Origin: Bacteroidota bacterium | GTDB taxonomy: Bacteria; Bacteroidota; Bacteroidia; 2-12-FULL-35-15 | DNA length: 64,000 bases | NCBI GenBank assembly: GCA_947504725.1 | Contig: CANNHN010000003.1 | Coordinates: 214,945 to 278,944 of the forward strand | Reading direction: 5' to 3' | Part shown: positions 25,936-35,210 of the stretch, in pieces | Layout of the letters: the number at the start of each line of letters is the position of its first letter | Numbering within the stretch: position 1 is the stretch's first letter | Made by a program: the position numbers and the translations under genes | The notes under the pieces: model-generated | What the model was told of the DNA's origin: nothing | Seen by the model: only the letters and a program-made list of their open reading frames with translations | Database searches by the model: none

Positions 25936-27183
25936 ATGGCAAAAGAAGAAAAAGAAATAAAATGTTCGTTTTGTGGTCGCACAAAAAAGGATACAGATGT
26001 TTTGATTGCTGGGATAACCGGACATATCTGTAATCATTGTGTAACGCAAGCGCAAACAATTGTTAAGGATGAGATTGGTTCTAAAACGTCATCTACATTT
26101 AGTGCTGTTCAATTGATGAAGCCAATCGAGATTAAAAAACATTTGGATGAATACATCATTGGGCAAGATGATGCAAAAAAAGTACTTTCAGTTGCTGTTT
26201 ACAACCATTACAAACGTTTGATTTTAAGTCAAGCTAAAACGACTACCAAAGATGAAATTGAAGTGGATAAGTCGAATGTAATTATGGTGGGTGAAACAGG
26301 AACAGGTAAAACACTTTTAGCACGTACCATTGCAAAAGTATTGAATGTGCCTTTTTGTATTGCAGATGCAACTGTTTTAACTGAAGCAGGATATGTAGGT
26401 GAAGATGTAGAAAGTATATTGTCTCGTTTATTACAAGCTGCCGATTTTGATGTTGCTGCAGCTGAACGCGGAATTGTATTTATTGATGAAATTGATAAAA
26501 TTGCTCGTAAAAGTGACAATCCTTCGATAACACGTGATGTTTCGGGTGAAGGCGTTCAACAAGGATTATTAAAATTATTAGAAGGTTCGGTTGTTGGTGT
26601 TCCGCCTCAAGGTGGGAGAAAACACCCCGAGCAAAAAATGATTCAAGTAAACACAAAAAATATTTTATTTATTTGTGGTGGAGCTTTTGACGGAATTGTT
26701 CGCAATATAGGAAGCCGACTAAGCACTCAAGCAATTGGATATTCTGTAAATAAAGAAGTAGCAAGTGTTGACAAAGAAAATTTATTGCAATATGTTTCTC
26801 CGCAAGATTTAAAAAGTTTCGGTCTGATTCCCGAGTTGATTGGGCGTTTGCCAGTATTAACGTATTTGAATCCATTAGATGCAGAAACATTGTTGCGTAT
26901 TTTAAGTGAACCGAAAAATGCTTTGATTAAACAATACACGCATTTGTTTGATATGGATGGTGTGAAAATAAAATTCGAAAAAGGAGTGTTAGATTTTATT
27001 GTAGAGAAAGCAATGGAATTTAAATTAGGTGCACGTGGATTGCGTTCAATCTGTGAGGCTATTATGATGGATATGATGTTTGACACGCCTTCTGACGCTT
27101 CAGTAAAAGAAATAAATGTAACCTTACGTTATGCAAAGGATAAATTGAAAAAGTCAACTTTGAATAAATTAAAAGTAGCGTAG
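25936..27183 (+). CDS. clpX: Clp protease ATP-binding subunit ClpX
   Basis: 415 aa AAA+ unfoldase. The N-terminal zinc-binding domain has the four cysteines of [10 protein letters not shown] and CNHC (about 10-38). The AAA+ core shows Walker A GETGTGKT, Walker B IVFIDEID, the pore loop GYVGEDV and sensor sequence GARGLRSI. It feeds tagged or misfolded proteins to ClpP, encoded just upstream. A strong terminator follows. Confidence 0.97.
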   Translation: MAKEEKEIKCSFCGRTKKDTDVLIAGITGHICNHCVTQAQTIVKDEIGSKTSSTFSAVQLMKPIEIKKHLDEYIIGQDDAKKVLSVAVYNHYKRLILSQAKTTTKDEIEVDKSNVIMVGETGTGKTLLARTIAKVLNVPFCIADATVLTEAGYVGEDVESILSRLLQAADFDVAAAERGIVFIDEIDKIARKSDNPSITRDVSGEGVQQGLLKLLEGSVVGVPPQGGRKHPEQKMIQVNTKNILFICGGAFDGIVRNIGSRLSTQAIGYSVNKEVASVDKENLLQYVSPQDLKSFGLIPELIGRLPVLTYLNPLDAETLLRILSEPKNALIKQYTHLFDMDGVKIKFEKGVLDFIVEKAMEFKLGARGLRSICEAIMMDMMFDTPSDASVKEINVTLRYAKDKLKKSTLNKLKVA

Positions 27184-27200
27184 TAAAAAGATATTTACAT

Positions 27201-27239
27201 AAAAAAAGTCCTCTGTAATATTTACAGAGGACTTTTTTT
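27201..27239. terminator. Bidirectional terminator after clpX
   Basis: AAAAAAAGTCCTCTGTAA (27201-27218) pairs with TTACAGAGGACTTTTTTT, a long perfect stem around a three-base loop. It also serves the convergent lipoprotein gene. Confidence 0.93.
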
Positions 27240-27255
27240 ATGAGTAAATAATTCT

Positions 27256-28092
27256 CTAGTACATGTAAATATTATAAACCGTACCATCTAAAGTAGCAGT
27301 TGCGTTACCATCACAAGAACCTGTTCCATAATCAACCACAATTGGATAAGATGGATAGTTTCCTAATGTTAAAGTGAAGTTGCCTTTTACAATCCAAGGG
27401 CAACCAACATTTACTTGTAGGTCGGAATTGGTATTAATGTAATAAGATTCACCTTCCATCGAAACGCCATTTGCATTACCTCTGATTAAATATATGTCAT
27501 CAAAAATCCATAAATTAGTAGTATAACCAGCATAAAATTCGCGATCTTGGTTTGTGCTCCAAGTGCTATGACGACCATCCGTAGGGTGAGTAATAGTTGC
27601 ACTATTAACAACAACATTGTAAATCAAGTGTCCAGCTGTGTTGTTTCCTTTGTTTGTAATAGTTTGTATGCCTTCGATATGATAATTGTTGTGGTAATAG
27701 TTAGAAAGAGTTACTGTTATAACGCTCCCTGAATCTAAATAAGGACCAGTAAATACAGCTGTGATTATACCACGTCTATTGTTGCCATCAGATCCTGCAC
27801 AATTTACAGTGCCAAAATCGATAACAACTGTTTTTGGCCAAGTTACTAAATCGAATGGTGTAATAGTAGCACTTGCACACGCAGATGCTGTAGAACGCAA
27901 AGCATTAGAGCTATCTGTTACAGTACTAATCTCTTTCCAGATTCCTGCAAAAGCATTTTCTGCATTTGAGTTATCAGCAGCAGAATTTGCGTTTTTTGGT
28001 TTAGGGTCTTCTTTTTTACAGCCTGTATAAACTAGCGAGGTCATTGCTATCATTGCAATAGCTGTAAATAGTTTAATAGTTTTTGATTTCAT
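27256..28092 (-). CDS. Bacteroidota lipoprotein of unknown function
   Basis: 278 aa. Signal peptide with lipobox TGC at Cys25 followed by KKED, so a predicted lipoprotein. A low-complexity linker (30-48) precedes a beta-rich body with two related motifs: VVIDFGTVNCAGSDGNNRRG and, at the C-terminus, VVDYGTGSCDGNATATLDG. The paired (V)DxGTxxCxG units suggest an internally duplicated domain with cysteines that may form disulfides. The last residues NIYMY form a hydrophobic strand. It is monocistronic. I do not recognise a characterised family. Confidence 0.8.
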   Translation of the reverse strand: MKSKTIKLFTAIAMIAMTSLVYTGCKKEDPKPKNANSAADNSNAENAFAGIWKEISTVTDSSNALRSTASACASATITPFDLVTWPKTVVIDFGTVNCAGSDGNNRRGIITAVFTGPYLDSGSVITVTLSNYYHNNYHIEGIQTITNKGNNTAGHLIYNVVVNSATITHPTDGRHSTWSTNQDREFYAGYTTNLWIFDDIYLIRGNANGVSMEGESYYINTNSDLQVNVGCPWIVKGNFTLTLGNYPSYPIVVDYGTGSCDGNATATLDGTVYNIYMY

Positions 28093-28175
28093 TTTGGAGT
28101 AGTATTTAGTTTTTCTTTGTTTCGTTGTTATTTCGAGTTTTCACCCATAGCGTAATGGATGGGGTAGAATCAAAT

Positions 28176-28676
28176 TTAAGCAATTTTCTCGAAAGTGAGA
28201 AAGTCGTGTTCGAATTTGTTCTTCTCGTCTACTATACCTTTTGTGTTTGACGTAAGTTTCCATTCAAAGTTTAATAGCTCCGGAAAAAAAGCATCTCCTT
28301 CAAAAGTATGGTGAATTTTAGTCAAGTAAACTCGGTCTACCAAATGTAGTGATTGCTTATATATTTCGGCACCACCGATGATGAAAATTTCGGTGTCGTC
28401 TGTGTTTTTTGCGGTTAATAGTGCTTTTTCAATTGAATCAACTACAATTGCCCCAGGAGCTGAATAATCCTTCTGACGGGTAATGACAATGTTTGTACGA
28501 TTAGGAAGCGGTCGGAATTTTTCTGGTATGGATTCGTAATTTTTTCTCCCCGTAATAATACAATGGCCAGTCGTTTTTTCTTTGAAAAATTTCATGTCGG
28601 CAGGAAGATGCCAGATTAAAGTATTATCCTTTCCTATGACGTTGTTGTTTGCTACTGCTACTATAATTGAAATCAT
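28176..28676 (-). CDS. folA: Dihydrofolate reductase
   Basis: 166 aa from the ATG at 28676, which gives the standard N-terminus MISIIVAVANNNVIGKDNTL; an ATG 33 bases upstream is less likely. It reduces dihydrofolate with NADPH. Seen: IWHLPADMKFFKEKT, where Asp is the usual active-site acid; the NADPH-binding ITGRKNYESIP; and IIGGAEIYKQ. The gene lies 72 bases after thyA, so the enzyme that makes dihydrofolate and the one that recycles it are encoded together. Confidence 0.96.
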   Translation of the reverse strand: MISIIVAVANNNVIGKDNTLIWHLPADMKFFKEKTTGHCIITGRKNYESIPEKFRPLPNRTNIVITRQKDYSAPGAIVVDSIEKALLTAKNTDDTEIFIIGGAEIYKQSLHLVDRVYLTKIHHTFEGDAFFPELLNFEWKLTSNTKGIVDEKNKFEHDFLTFEKIA

Positions 28677-28681
28677 AATTA

Positions 28682-28751
28682 GTTCAAAGTTAGAAAGTTT
28701 AAAGTTCAAAGTTGAAAGAATCGGAGCTAAAAAACTTTAAACTTTGAACTA
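28682..28751. repeat. AAAGTT-type simple repeats forming an inverted repeat
   Basis: The left part repeats AGTTCAAAGTT/AAAGTTTAAAGTT; the right part (28733-28751) is AACTTTAAACTTTGAACT, its complement. The sequence can fold back on itself between folA and thyA. The same oligomer recurs inside waaA near 56807-56827. Confidence 0.7.
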
Positions 28752-29543
28752 AACAGCAACAGCTGCTTTTATATGTGGATGCGGATTGTAGCCTTCTAAT
28801 GTAAAATCTTCAAACTTAAATCCGAAAATATCTTTTACTTCTGGATTGATTTTTAGAGTAGGAAGTTTTCGAAACTCGCGCGACAATTGCAAATTCGCTT
28901 GTTCGATGTGATTTGAATATAAGTGAGCGTCACCCAATGTATGAATAAATTCTCCAGCCTGTAAATTGCAAACTTGCGCCACCATCATTGTTAAAATTCC
29001 GTACGATGCAATGTTAAACGGAACTCCTAAAAAGATATCTGCACTGCGTTGATACAATTGGCAACTTAATTTTCCATCAGCCACATAAAATTGAAAGAAA
29101 GCATGACAAGGAGGTAATTTCATTTTGTCAATTTCTCCAACGTTCCAAGCACTCACAATCATTCGTCTGCTGTCTGGATTATTTTTAATCTGATTAATCA
29201 CTTGTGTAATTTGATCGATGTGGCGACCATCAGCCGCAGGCCAACTGCGCCATTGTGAACCGTAAACAGGACCAAGATTTCCATTCTCATCCGCCCACTC
29301 ATCCCAAATACTTACACCATTGTCTTTTAGATATTTGATATTGGTATCGCCTTTCAAGAACCAAAGCAATTCGTGCAAAATAGATTTCATATGCACTTTT
29401 TTAGTAGTCATCATCGGGAAACCTTCTTGCAAATCATAACGCATCTGGTATCCAAAAACACTTATTGTTCCTGTTCCTGTTCTGTCAGTTTTTGTAGCGC
29501 CTTTGTCTAAAACGTGACGCATTAAATCGTGGTATTGTTTCAT
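28749..29543 (-). CDS. thyA: Thymidylate synthase
   Basis: 264 aa, the compact ThyA length. It methylates dUMP to dTMP using methylene-tetrahydrofolate. The catalytic Cys146 lies in [29 protein letters not shown] and the C-terminal [18 protein letters not shown] are family signatures. Upstream of folA in the same direction, and downstream of a nucleoside transporter gene, so this is a small pyrimidine and folate neighbourhood. Confidence 0.98.
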   Translation of the reverse strand: MKQYHDLMRHVLDKGATKTDRTGTGTISVFGYQMRYDLQEGFPMMTTKKVHMKSILHELLWFLKGDTNIKYLKDNGVSIWDEWADENGNLGPVYGSQWRSWPAADGRHIDQITQVINQIKNNPDSRRMIVSAWNVGEIDKMKLPPCHAFFQFYVADGKLSCQLYQRSADIFLGVPFNIASYGILTMMVAQVCNLQAGEFIHTLGDAHLYSNHIEQANLQLSREFRKLPTLKINPEVKDIFGFKFEDFTLEGYNPHPHIKAAVAV

Positions 29544-29634
29544 GGTACGAATAACGAATTTTACGAATATAAAAGTACTCCGATTTTTGCCTCAGAATGA
29601 AGCTGAAGAAATGATAATATTCACAAAGTATTAA

Positions 29635-30888
29635 CTAGTGGCTAACGTTTTCCAAATCCTCGGGGTTGTGTTTGTGCTTGAATAGAAAGGCAAAAGCAAT
29701 GGCTATAATCAGAGCATAAGCCGAAAAGCAAAGCCAGATGGGTTGCCAATCTTTTTCACCATTAGTAGTAAAGAATCTGTCGATTAACCAACCGCTTACA
29801 AAGCTCCCAAAGAATGCTCCAAAACCATTACTCATCATCATAAATAAGCCTTGAGCGCTCGAGCGAATGTTTGCATCTGTAGTGGTTTCTATAAACAAGG
29901 AACCTGAAATGTTAAAGAAGTCGAATGCCATTCCGTATACAATGCACGACATGATAATCATCCACAATCCTCCTGAGGGATCGCCAAAAGCAAACAATCC
30001 AAAGCGTAATACCCACGCAAACATGGAAAACAACATCACTTGTTTGATTCCAAATCTTTTTAAGAAAAACGGGATGGCTAAAATAAATAACGTTTCAGAA
30101 ATTTGTGAAATAGACATGATTACCGTTGAATATTTCACAACAAAAGAATCAGCATATTCTGGAACTTTTTCAAAGTCTGAGAGGAACGTGTCGCCATACA
30201 TGTTTGTTAATTGCAAGGCTGCTCCTAATAACATTGAGAACAAGAAAAACAATGCGATTTTATAAGTGCCAAAAAGTTTAAAGGCATCTAAGCCAAATTT
30301 CTGTGCAATAGAAGAGTCTTTAGAAATGAGTTTTTGCGGTGGACATTTTGGTAAGAAGAAAGAATAAATTCCCAAAGCGATGGCTGCAGCCGCAGAAATG
30401 TAAAACATATTTGCCGATGCTTTATTCCCTGAAAGGTTGGTCATCCACATGGCAGCTATAAATCCAATGGTGCCCCAAACACGGATAGGAGGGAACACTT
30501 TCACAACATCATACTTATTGTTTTTTAAGATGGTGTATGCAATAGAATTGGATAAAGAAATTGTTGGCATGTAACAAAGCATTGCACCAAAAATTACCCA
30601 AAAGAAAGTAGAAGGTGTATCTACTTGTGGAATGAAACAAAGAATCAACCCACCTAAAATATGTAAGATGCCATAAAGTTTTTCTGCATTCATCCATTTG
30701 TCGGCAATGATTCCTGTTAAGGCTGGCATTATAATAGAAGAAAATCCAAGTGTAGAAAAGATAGCACCAAATTCGGCACCGCTCCATTGTTTTGTTGCAA
30801 ACCAATAATTCCCAACTGTGATAAGCCAAGCGCCCCAAATAAAAAATTGGAGGAAACTCATCAATGTAAGACGACTCTTAATGCTCAT
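29635..30888 (-). CDS. Nucleoside:H+ symporter-like MFS transporter (NupG family)
   Basis: 417 aa with about twelve membrane helices. The opening MSIKSRLTLMSFLQFFIWGA and the segment GNYWFATKQWSGAEFGAIFS are characteristic of the nucleoside:H+ symporter branch of the major facilitator superfamily. Predicted to import nucleosides across the inner membrane. Placement next to thyA and folA suits pyrimidine salvage. Starts 27 bases after the bifunctional nuclease gene, so the two may share a transcript. Confidence 0.88.
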   Translation of the reverse strand: MSIKSRLTLMSFLQFFIWGAWLITVGNYWFATKQWSGAEFGAIFSTLGFSSIIMPALTGIIADKWMNAEKLYGILHILGGLILCFIPQVDTPSTFFWVIFGAMLCYMPTISLSNSIAYTILKNNKYDVVKVFPPIRVWGTIGFIAAMWMTNLSGNKASANMFYISAAAAIALGIYSFFLPKCPPQKLISKDSSIAQKFGLDAFKLFGTYKIALFFLFSMLLGAALQLTNMYGDTFLSDFEKVPEYADSFVVKYSTVIMSISQISETLFILAIPFFLKRFGIKQVMLFSMFAWVLRFGLFAFGDPSGGLWMIIMSCIVYGMAFDFFNISGSLFIETTTDANIRSSAQGLFMMMSNGFGAFFGSFVSGWLIDRFFTTNGEKDWQPIWLCFSAYALIIAIAFAFLFKHKHNPEDLENVSH

Positions 30889-30915
30889 TGAGTTCTTGTT
30901 TTAAGAAAGATGAAC

Positions 30916-31509
30916 TTATGATTTTTTGCGATTGTTTAATTCATCGCGTATACGGGAAGCTTTTTCGTAATCTTCATCAGCCAAAGCTGAATCAAGCATT
31001 TGTTTTAATTCTTCAGTAGATTTTTTCAAGTAATCTGATTCTTCAACTTCCACTAAATCTTCTTTTTCAATTGTGGTGTCCGCTCCGGAAATAGCATCAT
31101 CATCTAATAAAATTCCTGCTTGTGAAAGAATAAATTCGTAAGTATTTATAGGGCAATTGAAACGAACGGCTAAAGCAATTGCATCTGAAGTGCGAGCATC
31201 AATTTCTACTTCTTTGTCGCCATTGTGTGTAATTAATTTTGCAAAAAATATTCCTTCCACTAAATTGTAAATGATTACTTCTTTAACATCAATGTTAAAT
31301 CCTTCAGCAAAACTTTTGAATAAATCGTGAGTAAGTGGGCGACTTGGAGTCATTTTTTCTAACTCAATGGCAATTGCCTGAGCTTCAAATCCACCAATGA
31401 TAATTGGTAATCTGCGTTTTCCTTTTGTCTCACCCAACACCAATGCGTATGCACCCGTTTGTGTTTGACTATAAGATAAACCTACTATTTCTAATTTGAC
31501 TTTCTTCAA
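30916..31509 (-). CDS. Bifunctional nuclease family protein (DUF151) with UVR motif
   Basis: 197 aa. The N-terminal 135 residues are a DUF151/bifunctional nuclease domain (LPIIIGGFEAQAIAIELEKM, ARTSDAIALAVRFNCPI). An acidic linker leads to a C-terminal UVR-like motif (LKQMLDSALADEDYEKASRI), the segment used by UvrB and UvrC to pair. The DUF151 plus UVR fusion is widespread in Bacteroidota and may link it to nucleotide excision repair, but its role is not settled. Confidence 0.9.
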   Translation of the reverse strand: MKKVKLEIVGLSYSQTQTGAYALVLGETKGKRRLPIIIGGFEAQAIAIELEKMTPSRPLTHDLFKSFAEGFNIDVKEVIIYNLVEGIFFAKLITHNGDKEVEIDARTSDAIALAVRFNCPINTYEFILSQAGILLDDDAISGADTTIEKEDLVEVEESDYLKKSTEELKQMLDSALADEDYEKASRIRDELNNRKKS

Positions 31510-31523
31510 CTTGATAATCTTTT

Positions 31524-31563
31524 AACCGCAGAGCTCGCAGAGAATTTTTTGCAGAGCTCGCTA
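31524..31563. repeat. Short direct repeat GCAGAGCTCGC
   Basis: GCAGAGCTCGC occurs at 31528-31538 and 31551-31561 in the AT-rich gap between the DUF151 gene and etfA. It looks like one of the dispersed intergenic oligomers of this genome. Confidence 0.5.
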
Positions 31564-31657
31564 AGTAAATATAAAAAAATACTTTTAAATGTATAATCTG
31601 TTAACTCCTTTTTTGTGCAAAAATTTTCAATTATTTAGCAATCTATTTTTGAGTTTC

Positions 31658-31706
31658 TCACCTATCGCCCCCTCTCCATAATGGAGAGGGGATTAAGGGG
31701 TGAGGT
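31658..31706. repeat. Palindromic intergenic repeat (CCCTCTCC type), copy 1
   Basis: Outer arms CTCACC/GGTGAG and inner arms CCCCTCTCCAT/ATGGAGAGGGG. It directly abuts the 3' end of etfA and could act as its transcript end, though the T run is short. A related copy lies at 56015-56047. Confidence 0.75.
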
Positions 31707-31707
31707 T

Positions 31708-32679
31708 TTAATTCTTGTTTGCTTTAAAATGTTTAACCGCTGCAATTAATTTAGGAACCACCTCAAACGCATCACCAACAATACCGTAATCTGCTGATTT
31801 GAAAAAAGGACAATCTTTATCTGAATTGATGACAACAATTGTTTTGCTTCCGTTAACTCCTGCTAAGTGCTGAATTGCTCCTGAAATACCAATTGCAATG
31901 TATAAATTTGGACGGATTGCAACACCTGTCTGACCAACATGTTCGTGGTGTGGACGCCAGTGCATATCTGCAACTGGACGAGAACATGCAGTTGCTGCTC
32001 CCAATTCTTTTGCTAATTCTTCAATCATTCCCCAGTTTTCAGGCGCCTTCATTCCGCGACCAGCAGATACAACCAATTCTGCATCTGGTAAGTTTAATTC
32101 TCCGCTTACTTTTTTAACTTCTTTCACTTTGATAGGAGAATTTACTGCATCTAAGTTTACTGCAAAATCATTTGCTTCAACAGCGCTTCCGTTTAATTCA
32201 ACAGGAAATGAATTTGGTAAAATAGAGATTACTTTTTTTGCTGAAGTGATTGCATACGTTGCAACTGCTTTTCCAGAAAATACATTTTTCTTTACAGAGA
32301 AAGCATCACCAGCAATAGTTGGATTATCAACTGCTCCAGCTACAATTCCAGCTTTTAATTTTGCAGCCAAACGAGGTGCAACTTCTTTTCCTGTAAAATC
32401 GTGAGCAAAAATAATGATGCTTGAATTTTCGGCAGTAGCAACTTGTTCGATTGCTGCTGTGATATATTGTCCGTTTAAACTCGCAAGTTTATCGTTTTTT
32501 AATTTCAACACTTTTGTTGCTCCAGCTTTTCCAAGGTCTGCCAAATCAGCATCTCCAATAACTACAGCAGTTGCTGTTGTGTTTAATTGTTTCGCAATTC
32601 GGCTTCCGTAATTAACAGCTTCCAAAGAAGATTTTTTTACTTTGCCTTTTGCGATTTCTGTATAAATAAGTACTGACAT
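31708..32679 (-). CDS. etfA: Electron transfer flavoprotein subunit alpha
   Basis: 323 aa. The C-terminal FAD-binding domain is clear: LVVSAGRGMKAPENWGMIEE, then HVGQTGVAIRPNLYIAIGIS and GAIQHLAGVNGSKTIVVIN. With EtfB it carries electrons from acyl-CoA and other dehydrogenases to the quinone pool. It lies downstream of etfB in the same direction, but 114 bases apart because a palindromic repeat sits between them. Confidence 0.96.
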   Translation of the reverse strand: MSVLIYTEIAKGKVKKSSLEAVNYGSRIAKQLNTTATAVVIGDADLADLGKAGATKVLKLKNDKLASLNGQYITAAIEQVATAENSSIIIFAHDFTGKEVAPRLAAKLKAGIVAGAVDNPTIAGDAFSVKKNVFSGKAVATYAITSAKKVISILPNSFPVELNGSAVEANDFAVNLDAVNSPIKVKEVKKVSGELNLPDAELVVSAGRGMKAPENWGMIEELAKELGAATACSRPVADMHWRPHHEHVGQTGVAIRPNLYIAIGISGAIQHLAGVNGSKTIVVINSDKDCPFFKSADYGIVGDAFEVVPKLIAAVKHFKANKN

Positions 32680-32698
32680 ATGATATGTTTTTTTTAAT

Positions 32699-32783
32699 CG
32701 TCATACCGTGCTACGACACGGTATCTGTTTATTAGTATTTGTAGTCCGCCTCGTGAGATCCCGTGTCGCGGCACGGGATGACG
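32699..32783. repeat. Modular palindromic repeat between etfB and etfA, copy 2
   Basis: It starts CGTCAT and ends ATGACG. It holds two hairpins in inverted order: ATACCGTG (32703-32710)/CACGGTAT (32717-32724) and ATCCCGTG (32758-32765)/CACGGGAT (32772-32779). The stems differ by paired changes (A-T versus C-G). The right module equals that at 13500-13530. Confidence 0.85.
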
Positions 32784-32793
32784 GTACTAAAAG

Positions 32794-33534
32794 TTAAATC
32801 ACCTTCGCTTGTGTGTGTAATAATTCAATTAATTGTTCAGGAGCAGCAGCATCAATGTATTTACAATCTACTCTTCCTGCAGATAAAGTATAATTAGAAA
32901 TGCTAGTTAATTTATCAGCACTAGCAGCAGGAACCACTGTTAATGGTTTTGTTCTAGCACTCATAATTCCTTTCATGTTTGGAATACGTTGTTCTGCCAT
33001 TCCTTTGTTTGCCGAAAGTACTAATGGTAAAGCACATTCTAATACTTCAGTTCCACCATCAATATCGTGTTCTATTGTTGCAACTCCATTAGCCACTTCT
33101 AATTTAGTAGCTAAAGAAACATAAGGTAAATTCATTAACTCAGCCAACATTGCTCCAACCATTGATCCGTTGTAAGAAATGGTTTCTTTACCAGCCATTA
33201 TTAAATCAAACCCTTTATCATTAGCATACGCAGCAATTTGTTCAGCCACCGCAAAAGCATCATTTGGTTCTGCATCAATACGAACTGCATCATCAGCACC
33301 AATTGCCAATCCTTTACGGATAGTTGCTTCACTGTCAGCAGCACCAACGTGAATGATGGTTACATTTCCTCCTTGTGCTTCTTTTAATTCAAGAGCACGA
33401 ACCAATGCATACCATTCGTCATAAGGATTGATTACAAACTGAACGCCTGCAGTATTAAAAGCTGCATTGTCGGCAGAGAAAGCAATTTTAGTAGTTGTGT
33501 CGGGCACATTACTAATACAAACTAATATTTTCAT
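32794..33534 (-). CDS. etfB: Electron transfer flavoprotein subunit beta
   Basis: 246 aa, the usual length. It shows the adenine-nucleotide binding fold with CISNVPDTTTKIAF, VINPYDEWYALVRALELKE and the family signature near LPLVLSANKGMAEQRIPNMK. The conserved AGKETISYNGSMVGAMLAEL segment contacts the alpha subunit and AMP. Transcribed first, ahead of etfA. Confidence 0.96.
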   Translation of the reverse strand: MKILVCISNVPDTTTKIAFSADNAAFNTAGVQFVINPYDEWYALVRALELKEAQGGNVTIIHVGAADSEATIRKGLAIGADDAVRIDAEPNDAFAVAEQIAAYANDKGFDLIMAGKETISYNGSMVGAMLAELMNLPYVSLATKLEVANGVATIEHDIDGGTEVLECALPLVLSANKGMAEQRIPNMKGIMSARTKPLTVVPAASADKLTSISNYTLSAGRVDCKYIDAAAPEQLIELLHTQAKVI

Positions 33535-33568
33535 AAAAACGTGTTTTTACTATTTTTTTATAGGAACG

Positions 33569-33576
33569 CAAATTTA
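33569..33576 (-). promoter_or_regulatory. Possible -7 box of etfB
   Basis: On the minus strand this reads TAAATTTG, an exact TAnnTTTG match, 34 bases before the etfB start. No clear -33 element is seen. Confidence 0.45.
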
Positions 33577-33662
33577 ACAATTTATGCTGTATAAAAAAAT
33601 GATTATTTATGAGCAGTTGTTGATAAAAAAGGGTGGTAATAATTTGAGGACGGAAAGTGTAG

Positions 33663-34324
33663 TTATTTCATCACATTCCATCGCTTAACGCTCCATGATT
33701 CTATATTGCCGGGGCTTAAAATTGTTTCTTTTTTAAGCAATCCAATCGTATCTGAATAATATAAATATGTGTCGAATGTAAATTCAGGAAGTGATTGAGC
33801 TGCAGCAATAATTTGCACTTGGTCAACATTGCTAAAAGTATTTATTCCCACATTCATTGAAAGGAATTTCGCAATAATTGTCATTCCATTATTCGAAGTT
33901 CCTACAGGACTATTAGCAGCATAAATTGATTGTCCTAAAAATTACTCCAATCGCCTGAGTAATTTCTAACTAGATATTTTGTCATTAGGGTTTGATTATA
34001 TTGCTGTGACGTTGGATAATGATGAAAATACATTTTGTAAAATTCTGTCATTGTACTTCCAGATGTTCCATGGACACTTGGAATTGCTTCAAAAAATCCT
34101 GGAGAAATACTATCAACAACAAGGCTGTCAAGCACACCCGTTGAATCGTTTTCATAAATCCAATAGCTTCCTGTTTTAAATTTGTAAGGAGAAATACTTT
34201 CTGCTAGATAGTTATAGTGGGTAAGAGGGATTGCAGGATTTGTTCTGGGTTCTGCATCTTCTTCTTTTTGACAAGAGCTAAAGACTAAAAAAAATAATAC
34301 GAATACTGGTAAAATATATTTCAT
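33663..34324 (-). pseudogene. Frameshifted lipoprotein gene
   Basis: Two adjacent frames join into one lipoprotein. The first (34324 down to 33935, 129 aa) has a signal peptide with lipobox FSSC (Cys18) and a body including SYWIYENDSTGVLDSLVVDS, ending GDWSNF at a stop. The second frame continues GQSIYAANSPVGTSNNGMTI and on to SVKRWNVMK at 33663. One extra base in the run of five A (plus strand, within CCTAAAAATTAC near 33936-33942) would fuse them into about 220 residues with no stop. So the gene is broken by a one-base loss in a homopolymer, is slippage-switched, or carries a sequencing error. Function unknown. Confidence 0.8.
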
Positions 34325-34371
34325 TATTGAAATGGTTAGATGTCATAAATATACAAAATAAACCACCTCAT

Positions 34372-34403
34372 TTTGCCCATTTCCAATAAAATCACTACTT
34401 TTG
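34372..34403 (+). promoter_or_regulatory. Promoter of the DUF4290-murA region
   Basis: TTTG (34372-34375), 20-base spacer, TACTTTTG (34396-34403), a full match to the Bacteroidota promoter pattern, 43 bases before the start at 34447. Confidence 0.7.
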
Positions 34404-34446
34404 ATTCTCTATTGATTAAGATACTACCAAAACAAATTTAGATTAG

Positions 34447-35130
34447 ATGGAATATAACACTAGTCTGCCAAAAATGATTATCCCCGAATATGGCAGAAAC
34501 ATTCAAAAAATGATTGACTTTGCGATGACTGTTAAGGATCGTGAAGAACGCAACAAAGTAGCTCGTGCTATTATTGATGTAATGGGACAACTAAACCCCC
34601 ATTTGCGTGATGTGACTGATTTTAAGCACAAGTTGTGGGATCATATTTTTATCATTTCCGACTTTAAATTGGATGTAGATTCACCTTATCCATTGCCAAC
34701 TGCAGAAACGTTTCAAACGAAGCCTGATAGAGTAGCATATCCAAGTAATGATATCCGTTACAAACATTACGGTAAAACAGTGGAACGTATTATCGCTAAG
34801 GGGAAAGAATATCCAAATGGACCAGAGAAAGATGCGTTGGTGGAACAAATTGCTAATTTGATGAAGCGTTCTTATTTGACTTGGAACAGAGATTCTGTAA
34901 ACGATGAGGTGATTTTAAAGCAATTGGAAGAGTTGTCGAAAGGACAATTAAAATTAACGGATATCTCTTTATTAAGAAGCACTCAAACCTTTGTTCCTCG
35001 CAATACCAATACAAACAATCAAAGTAGCGGTGGCGGAAAGAAAAAACAAAATAACGCTGGTGGGAAAAACAATGGTCACCGTCATCATAAGAGTAATAAC
35101 AATCCAAATTTTAAACGTAAGCCATTTTAA
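34447..35130 (+). CDS. DUF4290 protein
   Basis: 227 aa. The N-terminal 180 residues match the Bacteroidota-specific DUF4290 family (LVIPEYGRNIQKMIDFA-like start, then IDVMGQLNPHLRDVTDFKHKLWDH and YGKTVERIIAKGKEYPNGPE). The C-terminal 45 residues are a disordered tail rich in Asn, Gly, His and Lys. No signal peptide, so cytosolic. It is transcribed toward murA, 369 bases downstream, and this pairing recurs in the phylum, hinting at a role in envelope or division; that link is inference. Confidence 0.88.
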   Translation: MEYNTSLPKMIIPEYGRNIQKMIDFAMTVKDREERNKVARAIIDVMGQLNPHLRDVTDFKHKLWDHIFIISDFKLDVDSPYPLPTAETFQTKPDRVAYPSNDIRYKHYGKTVERIIAKGKEYPNGPEKDALVEQIANLMKRSYLTWNRDSVNDEVILKQLEELSKGQLKLTDISLLRSTQTFVPRNTNTNNQSSGGGKKKQNNAGGKNNGHRHHKSNNNPNFKRKPF

Positions 35131-35210
35131 TACTAAATCTTAATTTTTCAGAAGCATCTTTCTTAATTGAAAGGTGCTTTTTTATTGCGTCATGCAATCA
35201 TGCTTATAAC

